A stretch of 64,000 nt of DNA from contig CAJOFL010000020.1 of the NCBI GenBank assembly GCA_905233895.1, positions 1-64,000 of the forward strand. Reading direction: 5' to 3'. The stretch's first letter is position 1; each line of letters starts with the position of its first letter. The notes below the pieces were generated by a model. The model was not told where the DNA came from and did no database searches. It worked only from the letters and a program-made list of their open reading frames with translations. Of the stretch, positions 31,643-40,130 are shown one piece after another. A program made the translations under genes and the position numbers. Origin of the DNA: an uncultured Bacteroidales bacterium (GTDB taxonomy: Bacteria > Bacteroidota > Bacteroidia > Bacteroidales > P3).

Positions 31643-31668
31643 CGTCCAAAAGTATTGTTTTCAGGCTG

Positions 31669-31676
31669 CAAAGATA
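31669..31676 (-). promoter_or_regulatory. Bacteroidota-type -7 box TATCTTTG driving the PqqD/HPrK/S26 unit
   Basis: Plus strand 'ctgCAAAGATAcgactttttt', reverse complement 'aaaaaagtcgTATCTTTGcag', about 26 bp before the PqqD start codon. Confidence 0.6.
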
Positions 31677-31913
31677 CGACTTTTTTCCCGTTCCTGCAAA
31701 TATTTTTTATATCCAGTCACGGTGTTGCCCCTTACTTGACACGGCGTTGGGAGGTAGTTGTAAACTTGTTGAGTAAAAACGCCTCTACCAAACGCGTTAT
31801 AGTGTTTCGCTAATAAGTTGATTCTCTATCTCGTGAGACCTTGCAAACTGACGGAACCTCACTTTTTTTCACCGTCTATATACGATTTTCAACCTCTATC
31901 CGTTATTAAAAAT

Positions 31914-33524
31914 ATGGGTAGAAACAACAAGCAATCGCAGGCAGGAAACCTAATCCTCATCCTTGTGGCCATGGTGCTGGGGGTGCTGATAGGGCTTATG
32001 TTTGCCTCCAAGCCCGTGATGTCGCCGCAGTCGACGACTTTGCAGGGTAAGGTTGACGAGGTGCTTGACCTGGTCGAGTCGCGCTATGTCGACCGCGTCG
32101 ACCCCGACACTCTCGGCGAGCGGCTCCTCTCGGCGATGCTCAGCGAGTTAGACCCACACAGTTCCTACTTTTCGGTCCGAGAGACAGAACGGAACGACGA
32201 GATGATGCGCGGAAACTTCGACGGCGTGGGTCTTGTACTGCGCCGCGAGGGCGACACCACGTATGTGGGCCAGGTACTTCCCGACGGTCCGTCGGTGGTG
32301 TCGGGTATCCTTCCGGGCGATATGATTCTCACGGTCGACGGGGTTCCCGTCTCAGGTGTCGGTATGCCGGCCGATTCGGTGGTAGCGCGCCTTCGTGGAG
32401 CGCCTGGCTCGGAGGTTACGGTTGAAGTGCTGCGCGAGGGCGACATGATGATTTCCTTTATCCTCCGTCGCGGACGGGTACCACACCATACCATGCCCTA
32501 TGCCGCAATGCTTACCGACACCATTGGCTACATCCGCCTCACCTCTTTCGCCTCTACCAGCCACGATGAATTCCTCGCCGCCCTCCAGCAACTGAAGCGG
32601 CAGGGGATGAGATATCTGGTGTTCGACTTGCGCGACAACGGGGGCGGTTCGCTCAGTGCCGCTACCGACATTGTCGGCGAACTTCTTCCCGTAGGAAGAC
32701 TTATCGTCTACACCCAGGGTGCCCACCAGCGTCGCCACAACACCTACGCCCGTATGAACGGCAGTTTCACCACCGGCGGCGTCACCGTGCTGGTCAACGA
32801 GAACTCGGCTTCCGCTAGCGAGGTGGTGGCTGGTGCCTTGCAAGATAACGACCGTGCCACCATCGTGGGCCGCCGTACCTTCGGCAAAGGTTTGGTGCAG
32901 GCCGAATACGAGCTGGCGGACGGCTCATCGGTACTGCTCACCACCGCCCGCTACTACACCCCCTCGGGCCGTTGCATCCAGCGTTCCTACGCCGACGGTA
33001 CCGAGGAGTACTACCGCGAATATTTCAATCAACTCATCGACGAGGCCTACGCCGACAGCATGACTATGGCTATTCTCGATTCCACACCCTACCAGACCGT
33101 CGGCGGCCGTACCGTCTACGGTGGCGGCGGTATCGCCCCCGATGTGCCGATGGCCTACCGCAAGGACAGTTCGTTCGTCTACCTCAACCGGCTCTCTTCC
33201 AAGGGTCTTGTCGCCAAGGTGACGTTCGACTATGTGAAGATGCATGCCCGCTCGCTACTCGACCGCTACCCCGATGCCGATGCGTTCCGTCGCAACTTCC
33301 GCACCGATGAAGCCTTGCTGCAACGTTTGGTAGCTGAAGGTGAGCGAGTCGGTATCGCGAAGGATTCCGGCAGCCTGCAGCGCCAGCGTTCCTACATCAT
33401 GGCGCTCCTCAAGGCCAACATAGGGCAGTCGCTCTACGGCGAGCGCGGGTTCTACGACACCTATATCCTCTTCGACGACGACCTCCAGCAGGTGCTGGGA
33501 ATGCTTAAACATAAGAAATTATAA
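31914..33524 (+). CDS. S41-family carboxyl-terminal processing peptidase (PDZ plus Ser protease)
   Basis: PDZ region 'FDGVGLVLRREGDTTYVGQVLPDGPSVVSGILPGDMILTVDGVPVSG'; catalytic region 'VFDLRDNGGGSLSAATDIV', 'VLVNENSASASEVVAGALQDNDRATIVGRRTFGKGLVQ'. Start trimmed from the ORF-track position 31818. Confidence 0.92.
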   Translation: MGRNNKQSQAGNLILILVAMVLGVLIGLMFASKPVMSPQSTTLQGKVDEVLDLVESRYVDRVDPDTLGERLLSAMLSELDPHSSYFSVRETERNDEMMRGNFDGVGLVLRREGDTTYVGQVLPDGPSVVSGILPGDMILTVDGVPVSGVGMPADSVVARLRGAPGSEVTVEVLREGDMMISFILRRGRVPHHTMPYAAMLTDTIGYIRLTSFASTSHDEFLAALQQLKRQGMRYLVFDLRDNGGGSLSAATDIVGELLPVGRLIVYTQGAHQRRHNTYARMNGSFTTGGVTVLVNENSASASEVVAGALQDNDRATIVGRRTFGKGLVQAEYELADGSSVLLTTARYYTPSGRCIQRSYADGTEEYYREYFNQLIDEAYADSMTMAILDSTPYQTVGGRTVYGGGGIAPDVPMAYRKDSSFVYLNRLSSKGLVAKVTFDYVKMHARSLLDRYPDADAFRRNFRTDEALLQRLVAEGERVGIAKDSGSLQRQRSYIMALLKANIGQSLYGERGFYDTYILFDDDLQQVLGMLKHKKL

Positions 33525-33528
33525 CACC

Positions 33529-34563
33529 ATGAAACGACTGATACTGTTAACCCTACTTGTAGCGGCAATGCTTTCCGTCCACGCGCAGAAGACCACCCTC
33601 ACCGGCACACTTGCCGGTGCCACCAACGATGCCAAAATGGTGGTCAGCGAAGTACGTGGCGGGAAACTCGTTCCAACCGACACCGTCGCAATCGATTCGC
33701 GCGGACGCTTCAAAATCGAACGTCAGACCGCCGACGAACTTTTCTTCGCCCTCTCGCTCGCCGGACAGCAATGCCAGCCGCTGCACGTTATCCTGCTTCC
33801 ACGTGAACGTGTGGAGATATCCCTGCGCTACCGCATCGACCTCGCTGCACTTCAACTAACCGATGCTCGTGGTTCCGAGAATATGCGCATGTACCAGAAA
33901 TACAACGCCTTTGCCATTGCTGCTACCGACAACCCCTCGCTGCAGTCCACCATACCCGACTCGATGGAAACCCTTATCCGCAACCACAGCACCGAGTTGA
34001 TGGCTGCATTTCTCGTCACCTACTTCGAAAGCGCTTTCGACCAATACTACGACCTCTACAAGACCGTACGCGACGGTACCAAACCGCGTTATCCAAACAA
34101 CGAGTTTGTGAAACATGTTGACCAACGTGTGAGTTCGGTCGTTGCCATTGGTTCCGAAGCACCCGACATTGTATTGCCCGACCCCGACGGTGTGGAACGC
34201 CGATTGAGTGACCTGCGAGGCAAGGTGGTGCTCATCGATTTCTGGGCTTCGTGGTGTCGCCCATGCCGGGCAGAGAACCCTAATGTCGTACGCCTCTACC
34301 ACACCTATAAGGAACGTGGGTTCGAGATATTCTCCGTATCACTCGACAACGGTCGCGAGGCCTGGATTAACGCTATCAAGGCCGACGGACTTGTATGGCC
34401 CAACCATGTGAGCGACCTACGTGGCTGGAGTTCTGCTGGAGGCCGCCTCTATGGTATTATGTCGATTCCCGCCACAGTGCTCGTCGACCGCAACGGCAAG
34501 GTATTGGCACGCAATTTGCGGGGAGCTCAATTGGAACAAAAACTAAAAGAAATATTTGAATAA
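33529..34563 (+). CDS. TlpA/ResA-type thioredoxin-like protein with N-terminal DUF4369-like domain
   Basis: Signal peptide; 'VLIDFWASWCRPCRAENPNVVRLYHTYKERGFEIFSVSLDNGREAW' (CRPC motif). Confidence 0.88.
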   Translation: MKRLILLTLLVAAMLSVHAQKTTLTGTLAGATNDAKMVVSEVRGGKLVPTDTVAIDSRGRFKIERQTADELFFALSLAGQQCQPLHVILLPRERVEISLRYRIDLAALQLTDARGSENMRMYQKYNAFAIAATDNPSLQSTIPDSMETLIRNHSTELMAAFLVTYFESAFDQYYDLYKTVRDGTKPRYPNNEFVKHVDQRVSSVVAIGSEAPDIVLPDPDGVERRLSDLRGKVVLIDFWASWCRPCRAENPNVVRLYHTYKERGFEIFSVSLDNGREAWINAIKADGLVWPNHVSDLRGWSSAGGRLYGIMSIPATVLVDRNGKVLARNLRGAQLEQKLKEIFE

Positions 34564-35642
34564 TGATAACGACAACACAGATAGAGATGGCCCTAGGCCA
34601 TGTAAACGACCCCGACCTCGGTCGCAGTCTCACTGAACTGGGCATGATTGAGAATATTAAGGTGGACGGCAAGAAGGTCTCATTCGACCTTGTGCTCACC
34701 ACCCCTGCCTGCCCCATGAAGAAGAAGATGAGCGACGACTGCATAGCCGCCATCCATGAGTTGGTTGACCGCGAAGCCGAGGTGAACATCAACCTTACCT
34801 CCAAACCTCAACCCGACCCCAAGGAGGAGTTCAAGGAGGTCTTTGAGCATATCCACAACACCATTGTTGTGGCCTCCGGAAAAGGCGGAGTGGGCAAGAG
34901 CACTGTAGCCGTCAACCTGGCCATATCACTGGCAAAGACTGGTGCAAAGGTAGGCCTCGTCGATGCCGATATCTACGGCCCTTCCATACCAATCATGCTC
35001 GGTGTACACGACGAAGAGGTATACGGTCACCGTGTGGGCGAAAAGACCTATATGCTACCTATTGAGAAATACGGTATCAAGCTTATGTCGGTCGGCTTCT
35101 TCGTCGATGCCGACAAAGCCCTTGCCTGGCGCGGCCCCATGGCCAGCGGCGCACTGAAGCAGATTGTGGGCGAGACTTGGTGGGATGAAATCGACTATCT
35201 GGTTGTCGACATGCCTCCCGGAACCGGCGACATTCAACTCACTCTGGCTCAAACTATGCCTGTAACCGGCGCAATTATCGTAAGTACACCGCAACAGGTG
35301 GCTCTTGCCGACGTGGTGCGTGGGGTGGAGTTGTTCCGCAACGAGGCGGTGAACATCCCGGTACTTGGTTTCGTCGAGAATATGGCTTATTTTACCCCCG
35401 CCGAACTACCTGACAACAAGTACTATATCTTCGGTAAAGGCGGTTGCCGCCGGATGGCCGAAGAGATGAACATCCCCCTTCTGGGCGAGATTCCGCTGGT
35501 GCAGAGTATCGCCGAAAGCGGCGACAGCGGCAAGCCGGTGGCCCTTTTCAATCCATCCGATACTAAGGACCCCGTCCGCGACGCATTCGACGAACTGGCC
35601 CGCAACACCATCACCGAAATCTGCAAACTCAAAGTTAAATAA
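34563..35642 (+). CDS. apbC: Mrp/NBP35/ApbC-family Fe-S cluster carrier ATPase
   Basis: N-terminal MIP18-like domain; 'VVASGKGGVGKSTVAVNLAISLAKTGAKVGLVDADIYGPSIPIMLG', 'VVDMPPGTGDIQLTLAQ'. Confidence 0.92.
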   Translation: MITTTQIEMALGHVNDPDLGRSLTELGMIENIKVDGKKVSFDLVLTTPACPMKKKMSDDCIAAIHELVDREAEVNINLTSKPQPDPKEEFKEVFEHIHNTIVVASGKGGVGKSTVAVNLAISLAKTGAKVGLVDADIYGPSIPIMLGVHDEEVYGHRVGEKTYMLPIEKYGIKLMSVGFFVDADKALAWRGPMASGALKQIVGETWWDEIDYLVVDMPPGTGDIQLTLAQTMPVTGAIIVSTPQQVALADVVRGVELFRNEAVNIPVLGFVENMAYFTPAELPDNKYYIFGKGGCRRMAEEMNIPLLGEIPLVQSIAESGDSGKPVALFNPSDTKDPVRDAFDELARNTITEICKLKVK

Positions 35643-35644
35643 TT

Positions 35645-35890
35645 ATGACCGACCAAGAGAAACCCGCCATTGAGCAAAAAGTGAAGAACGCCCTTGCCCA
35701 GATTCGCCCCTACCTCCAGCAGGACGGTGGTGATGTGGAGTATGTCGACATGACCGCCGAAGGGGTTGTCATCGTGCGCCTCAAGGGCCATTGCGGTTCC
35801 TGCCCCCACGCCATGCAGACACTCAAGCAGGGTATCGAGCAGGCCATCAAAAAGGTTATCCCCGAAGTAAAATCCGTTGAAAAAATATGA
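35645..35890 (+). CDS. NifU C-terminal domain protein (Fe-S scaffold)
   Basis: 'VKNALAQIRPYLQQDGGDVEYVDMTAEGVVIVRLKGHCGSCPHAMQTLKQGIEQAIKKVIPEVKSVEKI' (CGSCP motif). Confidence 0.92.
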   Translation: MTDQEKPAIEQKVKNALAQIRPYLQQDGGDVEYVDMTAEGVVIVRLKGHCGSCPHAMQTLKQGIEQAIKKVIPEVKSVEKI

Positions 35891-36432
35891 TCTACACCAA
35901 AACAGGCGACGGAGGAACAACGTCACTGGTGGGCGGTAGCCGAGTCGCTAAAGACGATAAGCGCGTTGAAGCCTACGGAACAGTCGACGAGCTGAACTCG
36001 CATATAGGCCTGCTGGCCGAGATTATGCGCCAACGGCAGGGAGGCTACTACGAAGAACTCAAAGCCGTGCAGCACAACCTCTTCACTATTCAGACCCTCC
36101 TCGCCACCGAGGACGAGACTATCTACGCCCGATTGCCGCAGTTGCAGTTCGAAGAGGTGGAAATCCTGGAACGCCAAATCGATACAATTACCGATATGCT
36201 TCCGAAACTTCATAATTTTGTCATCGCTGGAGGCAATATGACCGGTGCCCAATGCCACGTGTGCCGCACCGTCTGTCGGCGGGCAGAACGCTGCATAGTA
36301 TCTCTGGCTCACGATGTTAAGGTCGATGAGGTAATTCTTCGCTATATCAATCGCCTTTCCGACTACCTTTTTGTCCTTGCACGCTACGCAGTTATTGCCG
36401 AAAGCAAGGCCGAGGATTTGTATATCAACTGA
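35887..36432 (+). CDS. Cob(I)alamin adenosyltransferase (PduO type)
   Basis: 'MIYTKTGDGGTTSLVGGSRVAKDDKRVEAYGTVDELNSHIGL', 'CRTVCRRAERC', 'ILRYINRLSDYLFVLARY'. Confidence 0.92.
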   Translation: MIYTKTGDGGTTSLVGGSRVAKDDKRVEAYGTVDELNSHIGLLAEIMRQRQGGYYEELKAVQHNLFTIQTLLATEDETIYARLPQLQFEEVEILERQIDTITDMLPKLHNFVIAGGNMTGAQCHVCRTVCRRAERCIVSLAHDVKVDEVILRYINRLSDYLFVLARYAVIAESKAEDLYIN

Positions 36433-36467
36433 TTGTAAAAAATATTTTGTAGTATCCGAAAAAGGTG

Positions 36468-36475
36468 TACTTTTG
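36468..36475 (+). promoter_or_regulatory. Bacteroidota-type -7 box TACTTTTG
   Basis: 'aaaggtgtacttttgcaaaa' upstream of the 36499 start. Confidence 0.5.
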
Positions 36476-36498
36476 CAAAAATTTTTGAGAAAAAGAGT

Positions 36499-36720
36499 AT
36501 GTATTGGACACTTGAATTAGCATCGAAACTGGAGGACGCTCCCTGGCCTGCAACCAAGGAAGAACTTATTGATTATGCACAACGTACAGGCTCCCCTATG
36601 GAGGTAATCGAGAACTTGCAGGAGATTGAGGACGAAGGCGACCAGTACGAGAGCATCGAAGATATATGGCCTGATTATCCCACAAAGGAAGACTTTTTCT
36701 TTGAAGAGGACGAATACTAA
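36499..36720 (+). CDS. DUF2795-family small protein
   Basis: 'MYWTLELASKLEDAPWPATKEELIDYAQRTGSPMEVIENLQEIEDEGDQYESIEDIWPDYPTKEDFFFEEDEY'. Confidence 0.75.
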   Translation: MYWTLELASKLEDAPWPATKEELIDYAQRTGSPMEVIENLQEIEDEGDQYESIEDIWPDYPTKEDFFFEEDEY

Positions 36721-37510
36721 ATCGAATTACACCGTATCCATTGTCGGTTCCGGCAACGTGGCCACCCACCTTGCGCTGGCGCTCCATGGTGCCGGCCATT
36801 CCATAGTGCAGGTGCTTTCGCGCGAATACGACCATGCCAGCCTCCTCGCCTCTCGCGTGGGAGCCGAGCCGGTCGACAAAGCAGGGATGCTCCGCCCTGG
36901 AGCTGACTTCTACCTGCTCGCCGTCGCCGACGACGCACTCTACGACCTCGGGCTTGATCTCCATTTCCCCGAATCCATCATTCTCCATACCTCTGGGGCA
37001 ACCCCCGCCGAAGTGCTCAACCGCGTCAGCCACCACTATGGCGTCGTCTGGTCGCCACAGTCGTTCCTGCGCGACATAGCGATGGACTACCGGCATCTCC
37101 CCATCTGCATCGAGGGTAGCGACGATCGCACAGCAGACGAGATAGAACGGCTCTGCTCTTCGTTCTCCGACTGCGTTTACCGGCTCGATTTCGCCCAGCG
37201 CCGATGGGCCCACCTTGCCGCCGTCCTGGTCAGCAACTTCGGCAACGCCATCAATGCCCTCGCCCAACAGACCATGCACGACCACGGGATGGACCCCGAA
37301 ATGCTGCGCCCACTGGCCGAGCAGACCCTCAACAAGTGGAACTTCGGCAACCTGCGTGCCCAGCAGACAGGGCCAGCCATCCGGCACGACGAGAAGACCC
37401 TCTCCGTCCACCGCCGCCTCCTGGCCGACCAGCCCCAACTCCTCGAGTTGTACAATATCATGACCAAAATCATACAACATCCCGAAAAAACCAGAACTAC
37501 TGGCCAATAA
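36702..37510 (+). CDS. Rossmann-like / DUF2520 domain oxidoreductase (start approximate; probable TTG overlapping the preceding gene)
   Basis: 'NYTVSIVGSGNVATHLALALHGAGHSIVQVLSRE' Rossmann GxGxxA; 'HLAAVLVSNFGNAINALAQQTM...RPLAEQTLNKW' DUF2520. No ATG near the conserved N-terminus. Confidence 0.82.
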
Positions 37511-38289
37511 TGTTCATCGACACCCACTGCCACCTCTATGACGAAGCCTTCGACTCGGACCGCCCCGAAGCCGTCGGACGGGCTATAGCAGCAGGTGTTG
37601 AGATAATGCTGCTGCCCGATATCGACAGCCAATCCACACCGCAACTTGACTCGCTGATGCAGGCTTCACCCGAGCACTTCCGCCCCATGGCAGGCCTCCA
37701 CCCAACTTCCGTCGACGACAACTTTGAACGGGAACTCGCCCACGTCCACGACCGCCTTTTCAATCCCCAACAGACAATATCACCATTCGTTGCCGCAGGC
37801 GAAATAGGCATGGACCTCTACTGGGACCGCACCTTTGAAGAGCAACAGCGGGATGTATTGCGGCGCCAGATGATATGGGCCGACGAGCTCAGTCTTCCCG
37901 TCGCATTGCATATCCGCAAGGCCCACAACGAAGTGTTCTCCATCCTGCGCGACCTCAACCGGAAGGCCTACCGCGGTGTGATGCACTGCTTCGGAGGCAG
38001 TGTGCAAGAAGCCGCCCGCGCAGTCGAGATGGGCTTCCACCTCGGTATTGGCGGCGTGGTCACCTTCAAAAACGCCACCCTCGCCGAAGTGGTGAAAGCG
38101 ATGCCGCTCGAACGGCTCCTCCTCGAGACCGACGCCCCCTATCTCAGCCCCGTACCCCATCGCGGACAACGCAACGAGAGTGCCTACATTCCCCTCATCG
38201 CCCAGCGCATCGCCGACCTCAAAGGCGTCACCCTCGACGAGGTGGCCGAAGTCACCACCGCCTCCGCCCGCGAGCTTTTCCAAATATAA
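37510..38289 (+). CDS. TatD-family hydrolase (metal-dependent DNase)
   Basis: 'MFIDTHCHLYDEAFDSDR', 'AAGEIGMDLYWDRTFEEQQRDVLRRQM', 'LLLETDAPYLSPVPHRGQRNESAYIPLIAQRIADL'. Confidence 0.92.
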   Translation: MFIDTHCHLYDEAFDSDRPEAVGRAIAAGVEIMLLPDIDSQSTPQLDSLMQASPEHFRPMAGLHPTSVDDNFERELAHVHDRLFNPQQTISPFVAAGEIGMDLYWDRTFEEQQRDVLRRQMIWADELSLPVALHIRKAHNEVFSILRDLNRKAYRGVMHCFGGSVQEAARAVEMGFHLGIGGVVTFKNATLAEVVKAMPLERLLLETDAPYLSPVPHRGQRNESAYIPLIAQRIADLKGVTLDEVAEVTTASARELFQI

Positions 38290-38371
38290 AGCCAACTGCC
38301 TTATTTACAACGGATAACAGGCTTTATTCATGTCTATCTTCTTCGGTATCAGCTCAGTATGGTGCATGTGT

Positions 38372-38459
38372 CCGAGATAAGTCCGTGTTAAGACCGTATC
38401 AGGACCGTGCATCCTTGCACCAGAATGCGACCTGTTCCCTAGTCATCCCTATGTTATAG
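38372..38459. repeat. Intergenic 11-bp-period array, copy 1 (CCGTGTTAAGA-like units)
   Basis: CCGAGATAAGT|CCGTGTTAAGA|CCGTATCAGGA|CCGTGCATCCT|TGCACCAGAAT|GCGACCTGTTC|CCTAGTCATCC|CTATGTTATAG; related to 45776-45874. Confidence 0.75.
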
Positions 38460-38566
38460 CCTTGTTGGCAGCTACATGTTTGTTTCCAACAACTCAGCCG
38501 TGTCAAAGAATTCTCTCGGTTTCGAAACCAGTGCAAAGATACAACCCATTCCCCTTTCTGCCAATC

Positions 38567-38592
38567 AAAGATACGCATATATGCATATCTTT
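38567..38592. repeat. 26-bp near-perfect palindrome AAAGATACGCATA/TATGCATATCTTT
   Basis: 12 of 13 bp pair; no loop. Confidence 0.7.
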
Positions 38593-38626
38593 TCGCCTAA
38601 CGGCTGTAAACATGCTAATTGCAATA

Positions 38627-38658
38627 CCGGGTTGCGCATAAGGATATGCGTAACCCGG
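38627..38658. repeat. Inverted repeat CCGGGTTGCGCATA-AGGA-TATGCGTAACCCGG
   Basis: 14-bp arms with a single mismatch (G-T wobble) and a 4-nt loop. Confidence 0.8.
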
Positions 38659-38678
38659 ATTCCAATCTCGTAGACGCC

Positions 38679-38699
38679 GGTAACCGGTAACTGGTAACT
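38679..38699. repeat. 3 x 7-bp GGTAACC/T array, copy 1
   Basis: GGTAACC|GGTAACT|GGTAACT followed by CGCATTGC; cognate copy at 45887-45907 followed by CGTATTGC. Confidence 0.75.
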
Positions 38700-38836
38700 C
38701 GCATTGCAAACGGGATTTATGGCGGCAAGTGGAAAGTGGCAAATTATTTTTTTGCAGTGTTAAGAAATTTTAGTAATTTTGTAGGCTGATAGTTTGGCAA
38801 ACATTTATTGAAATAATAACGTAAAATATTGTAATT

Positions 38837-40018
38837 ATGTACACTAAATTCCAACAGCACCTGCAGAAAGAGCTGGCCGACATCGAGGCCGCCGGTCTTT
38901 ACAAGCATGAACGCATCATTGAGAGCCCCCAGGGCGCCGAAATCATGGTGAAGGGCAAGAAGTGCCTCAACTTCTGCGCCAACAACTACCTCGGTCTGGC
39001 CGACAACCCCGAGCTTATCGCCGCCGCCAAGAAGGGCATGGACGCCCGCGGTTTCGGTATGGCCTCGGTCCGCTTCATCTGCGGCTGCCAGGATTTGCAT
39101 AAGCAGCTCGAGAAGAAGATTGCCGAGTTCTTCGGCACCGAGGACACCATCCTCTACGCCGCCTGCTTCGACGCCAACGGCGGTGTCTTCGAGCCCCTGC
39201 TCACCGAAGAGGACGCTATCATCAGCGACGCCCTCAACCACGCCTCAATCATCGACGGTGTGCGCCTCTGCAAGGCCCAGCGCTACCGCTACGCCAATGC
39301 CGATATGGCCGACCTCGAGGAACAGCTCAAGGCCGCTCAGAAGAACCGCTTCCGCATCATTGTCACCGACGGCGTCTTCTCGATGGACGGCAACGTCTGC
39401 CCGCTGGACAAGATCTACGAACTCGCCAACAAGTACGACGCAATGGTGATGGTCGACGAAAGCCACTCCGCCGGCGTGGTCGGCAAGACCGGCCGCGGTG
39501 TCACCGAGCGCTACAACCTGCGCGGCAAGATTGAAATACTCACCGGCACATTAGGAAAAGCCTTTGGCGGCGCCATGGGCGGCTTCACCACCGGTAAGAA
39601 GGAAATCATCGACATGCTGCGTCAGCGCAGCCGTCCATACCTCTTCAGCAACTCGATGGCTCCCGGCCTCGTGGCCGCCGGAATCCGCATGTTCGAGCTC
39701 ATGAGCGAGACCAACGCCCTGCAGGACAAACTGCACGAGAACACCGACTACTTCCTGCGCCGCATGAAGGAGGAGGGCTTCGACTGCAAACCCTCGGAGA
39801 GCGCCATCTGCGCCGTCATGATCTACGACGCCGCCAAGAGCCAGCAGTATGCTGCCAAAATGCAGGAAGAGGGCATCTTCGTCACCGGCTTCTACTATCC
39901 CGTCGTTCCGAAGGGCCAAGCCCGTATCCGCGTGCAAATCAGCGCCGCCCACGAGCATGAGCACCTCGACAAGTGCATCGAGGCCTTCAAAAAGGTCCGT
40001 GCCGAAATCGAAGGCTAG
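38837..40018 (+). CDS. kbl: 2-amino-3-ketobutyrate CoA ligase / glycine C-acetyltransferase
   Basis: 'CLNFCANNYLGLADNPELIAAAKKGMDARGFGMASVRFICG', 'MVMVDESHSAGVVGKTGRG', 'ILTGTLGKAFGGAMGGFTTGKKEIID'. Confidence 0.93.
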   Translation: MYTKFQQHLQKELADIEAAGLYKHERIIESPQGAEIMVKGKKCLNFCANNYLGLADNPELIAAAKKGMDARGFGMASVRFICGCQDLHKQLEKKIAEFFGTEDTILYAACFDANGGVFEPLLTEEDAIISDALNHASIIDGVRLCKAQRYRYANADMADLEEQLKAAQKNRFRIIVTDGVFSMDGNVCPLDKIYELANKYDAMVMVDESHSAGVVGKTGRGVTERYNLRGKIEILTGTLGKAFGGAMGGFTTGKKEIIDMLRQRSRPYLFSNSMAPGLVAAGIRMFELMSETNALQDKLHENTDYFLRRMKEEGFDCKPSESAICAVMIYDAAKSQQYAAKMQEEGIFVTGFYYPVVPKGQARIRVQISAAHEHEHLDKCIEAFKKVRAEIEG

Positions 40019-40036
40019 TAACGCTTAAGGGTTAAC

Positions 40037-40127
40037 AAGTCAACGAGTCTACGAGTCAACAAGTCTATGGGCCACCCATCCGACTTCCAGACTCGCAGAC
40101 TCGTAGACTTTTAGACTCGTAGACTCC
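40037..40127. repeat. Palindromic array of 8-bp units (GAGTCTAC-type, then its complement) immediately upstream of ribD
   Basis: AAGTCAAC|GAGTCTAC|GAGTCAAC|AAGTCTAT (40037-40068) and CAGACTCG|CAGACTCG|TAGACTTT|TAGACTCG|TAGACTCC (40088-40127); arms 40045-40067 and 40104-40126 pair at 21 of 23 positions. Confidence 0.85.
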
Positions 40128-40130
40128 CCC

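Noticed and set aside
40030-40130. FMN riboswitch upstream of ribD
   Set aside because: No RFN-element conserved core seen; the gap is almost entirely the 8-bp palindromic array.
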